Source: Thermofilaceae archaeon (GTDB taxonomy: Archaea; Thermoproteota; Thermoprotei; Thermofilales; Thermofilaceae). Taken from it: a DNA stretch of 5,011 nucleotides. Each line of letters opens with the position of its first letter. The stretch's first letter is position 1. Made by a program: the position numbers and the translations under genes. Below are positions 3,850 to 5,011 of this stretch, in pieces. The stretch spans positions 1 through 5,011 of the forward strand of contig JALURH010000080.1 of NCBI GenBank assembly GCA_027017025.1, written 5' to 3'. The notes beneath the pieces are model-generated. The model saw only the letters and a list, made by a program, of their open reading frames with translations. It was not told the DNA's origin and did not search any database.

Positions 3850-5011
3850 ATGTTTGTGGAACCTAAGGGCTCTCTCCCCGGCTTGGGGTTCTTCAAGGGG
3901 GTTAGGAAGCCAACTAGGCTACTCTCAGGTGTAACCGTTGTAGCCGTGATGGCTAAGCCATACCCCTGCCCACACGGTAGATGTGTCTACTGCCCGGGTG
4001 GCGTGGAGAGCGGGACTCCCCAGAGCTACGTTAGGGGCTCTCCAGCGGTGCTTAGGGCTTCTCAGTGTGGCTTCGACCCATATGAGCAGGTTAGGGTTAG
4101 GTTAAACCAGTATGTGGCTATGGGGCATGAGCCAAGTAAGGTTGAGCTGATAGTTATGGGTGGTACTTTCCCGGCTATGCCCCTAGACTACCAGGAGTGG
4201 TTTATTACACAAGCACTCGAGGCCTTAAATAGGTACCCTGCTCCTAAGCCAGATAGCTGGGTTTACCTAGAGGATGCTCAGCTACGCAACGAGAAGGCAC
4301 GGGTTAGGTGTGTAGGCTTAACCCTCGAGACTAGGCCAGACTGGTCTAAGGAGAAAAATGTTGATTGGTTCCTCCACCTAGGGGCTACTAGGGTTGAGCT
4401 AGGTGTACAAACGATATACGACGGGATCCTGGAGAGGGTTCACAGGGGGCATAGCGTAGAGGATAGTATTGAGGCGACGCGTATACTTAAGGATGCTGGC
4501 TATAAGGTTACGTACCATATTATGCTTGGCTTGCCTGGCTCAGACCCGGACCTAGACTTCGAGGTGTTTAAGCAGATATATGGGGACCCCCGGTTTAAGC
4601 CAGACTCGGTGAAGATCTACCCTACACTCGTTATCCCCGGGACAGAGCTGTATGATTGGTGGAGGAGGGGGGTTTATGAACCATACAGCCTTGAGACGCT
4701 TTTGGAGCTGATTAGTAAGGTGAAGTCTATTACGCCACCCTATGTGAGGATTATTAGGGTTCAGAGAGATATACCTACGGGGGATGTAGCAGCTGGGCTT
4801 AAGATAGCTCACCTCAGGGAGGTTGTCTGGAGATACATGGGGGAGAGGGGTTTAAGGTGTAGGTGTATTAGGTGTAGGGAGATTGGGAGGTACGTGTTGA
4901 GGAGGGGTGAGATACCGCCTATAGAGAACGCTAGGCTCGTGAGGAGGGAGTATGAAGCTAGTGGTGGGCTAGAGATATTCCTTTCATACGAGGATCCCTA
5001 CGCGGATACTA
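3850..5011 (+). CDS. elp3: Elp3, tRNA uridine-34 carboxymethyl transferase (radical SAM), 3' truncated by window end
   Basis: Elp3 uses SAM radical chemistry and acetyl-CoA to add a carboxymethyl group to C5 of wobble U34; archaeal Elp3 can work alone without the other Elongator subunits. The visible 387 residues show the Fe-S motif CPHGRCVYC (C40, C45, C48; C-x4-C-x2-C), VMGGTFPAMPLDYQEWF (102-118), LTLETRPDW (157-165), RVELGVQTIYDGIL (181-194) and YHIMLGLPGSDPDLD (222-236), all hallmarks of the Elp3 radical-SAM barrel. The zinc-binding CRCIRC cluster is at 337-342. The frame then enters FLSYEDPYADT at the start of the acetyltransferase domain, most of which lies beyond the window. In-frame TGA at 3844-3846 limits the start to ATG 3850 or GTG 3856; GAGGA (3845-3849) is better spaced for the GTG. 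Either way the N-terminus before the Fe-S motif is short for the family. Confidence 0.95.
   Translation, partial: MFVEPKGSLPGLGFFKGVRKPTRLLSGVTVVAVMAKPYPCPHGRCVYCPGGVESGTPQSYVRGSPAVLRASQCGFDPYEQVRVRLNQYVAMGHEPSKVELIVMGGTFPAMPLDYQEWFITQALEALNRYPAPKPDSWVYLEDAQLRNEKARVRCVGLTLETRPDWSKEKNVDWFLHLGATRVELGVQTIYDGILERVHRGHSVEDSIEATRILKDAGYKVTYHIMLGLPGSDPDLDFEVFKQIYGDPRFKPDSVKIYPTLVIPGTELYDWWRRGVYEPYSLETLLELISKVKSITPPYVRIIRVQRDIPTGDVAAGLKIAHLREVVWRYMGERGLRCRCIRCREIGRYVLRRGEIPPIENARLVRREYEASGGLEIFLSYEDPYADT

Noticed and set aside
4552..4812. Minus-strand frame of 86 codons, Pro-rich
   Set aside because: Antisense to the Elp3 radical-SAM domain.
1..5011. CRISPR array or tRNA gene
   Set aside because: No regularly spaced repeats and no GGTTCRA T-arm with matching acceptor stem were found on either strand.

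Overview
The window looks like chromosomal DNA of a hyperthermophilic crenarchaeon (Thermoproteota, probably Desulfurococcales-like; I cannot name the genus). The reasons are Arg coded mostly by AGG, frequent ATA/CTA/GGG codons, BRE/TATA promoters with very short or no leaders, a VapBC locus with an AbrB-type antitoxin, and an archaeal-type Elp3 whose cluster motif is C-x4-C-x2-C.

Layout. (1) Positions 1-696 hold no recognisable gene, only weak small-ORF candidates and a GC-rich patch near the left end. (2) Positions 697-1359 (minus strand) are a vapB-vapC toxin-antitoxin pair. The VapC PIN domain retains its four expected acidic residues but is broken by a one-base frameshift near 1056-1058. 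(3) Positions 1360-1599 are a GC-rich divergent intergenic region. It contains a possible 51-codon minus-strand ORF or structured RNA and a near-perfect 28-bp palindrome built from two outward-facing BRE/TATA elements. (4) Positions 1600-2753 (plus strand) are a 51-aa AbrB-family DNA-binding protein whose gene overlaps by 13 bp a compact TnpB-like RuvC nuclease gene (IS200/IS605/IS607 class, no zinc ribbon, catalytic D/E/D retained). Hairpin-forming sequence straddling the tnpB stop could be the omega-RNA/right end. (5) Positions 2754-3141 are intergenic, with a plausible promoter at the right edge. (6) Positions 3142-5011 (plus strand) are a Trm9-like SAM methyltransferase followed after 9 nt by elp3, which runs off the window.

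How the genes fit together. The right-hand pair looks like a two-gene unit for tRNA wobble-uridine modification: Elp3 would make cm5U34 and the Trm9-like enzyme would methyl-esterify it to mcm5U34. The left and centre look like an accessory island: an inactivated toxin-antitoxin locus and an AbrB-TnpB cassette, divergently arranged around one symmetric promoter/operator. The AbrB-TnpB cassette is AT-rich (block 1921-1980 has 19 G/C of 60) against the tRNA-modification genes (block 3601-3660 has 38 G/C of 60), which suggests separate origins. The most unusual element is the translationally coupled AbrB regulator and TnpB nuclease behind a palindromic bidirectional promoter.
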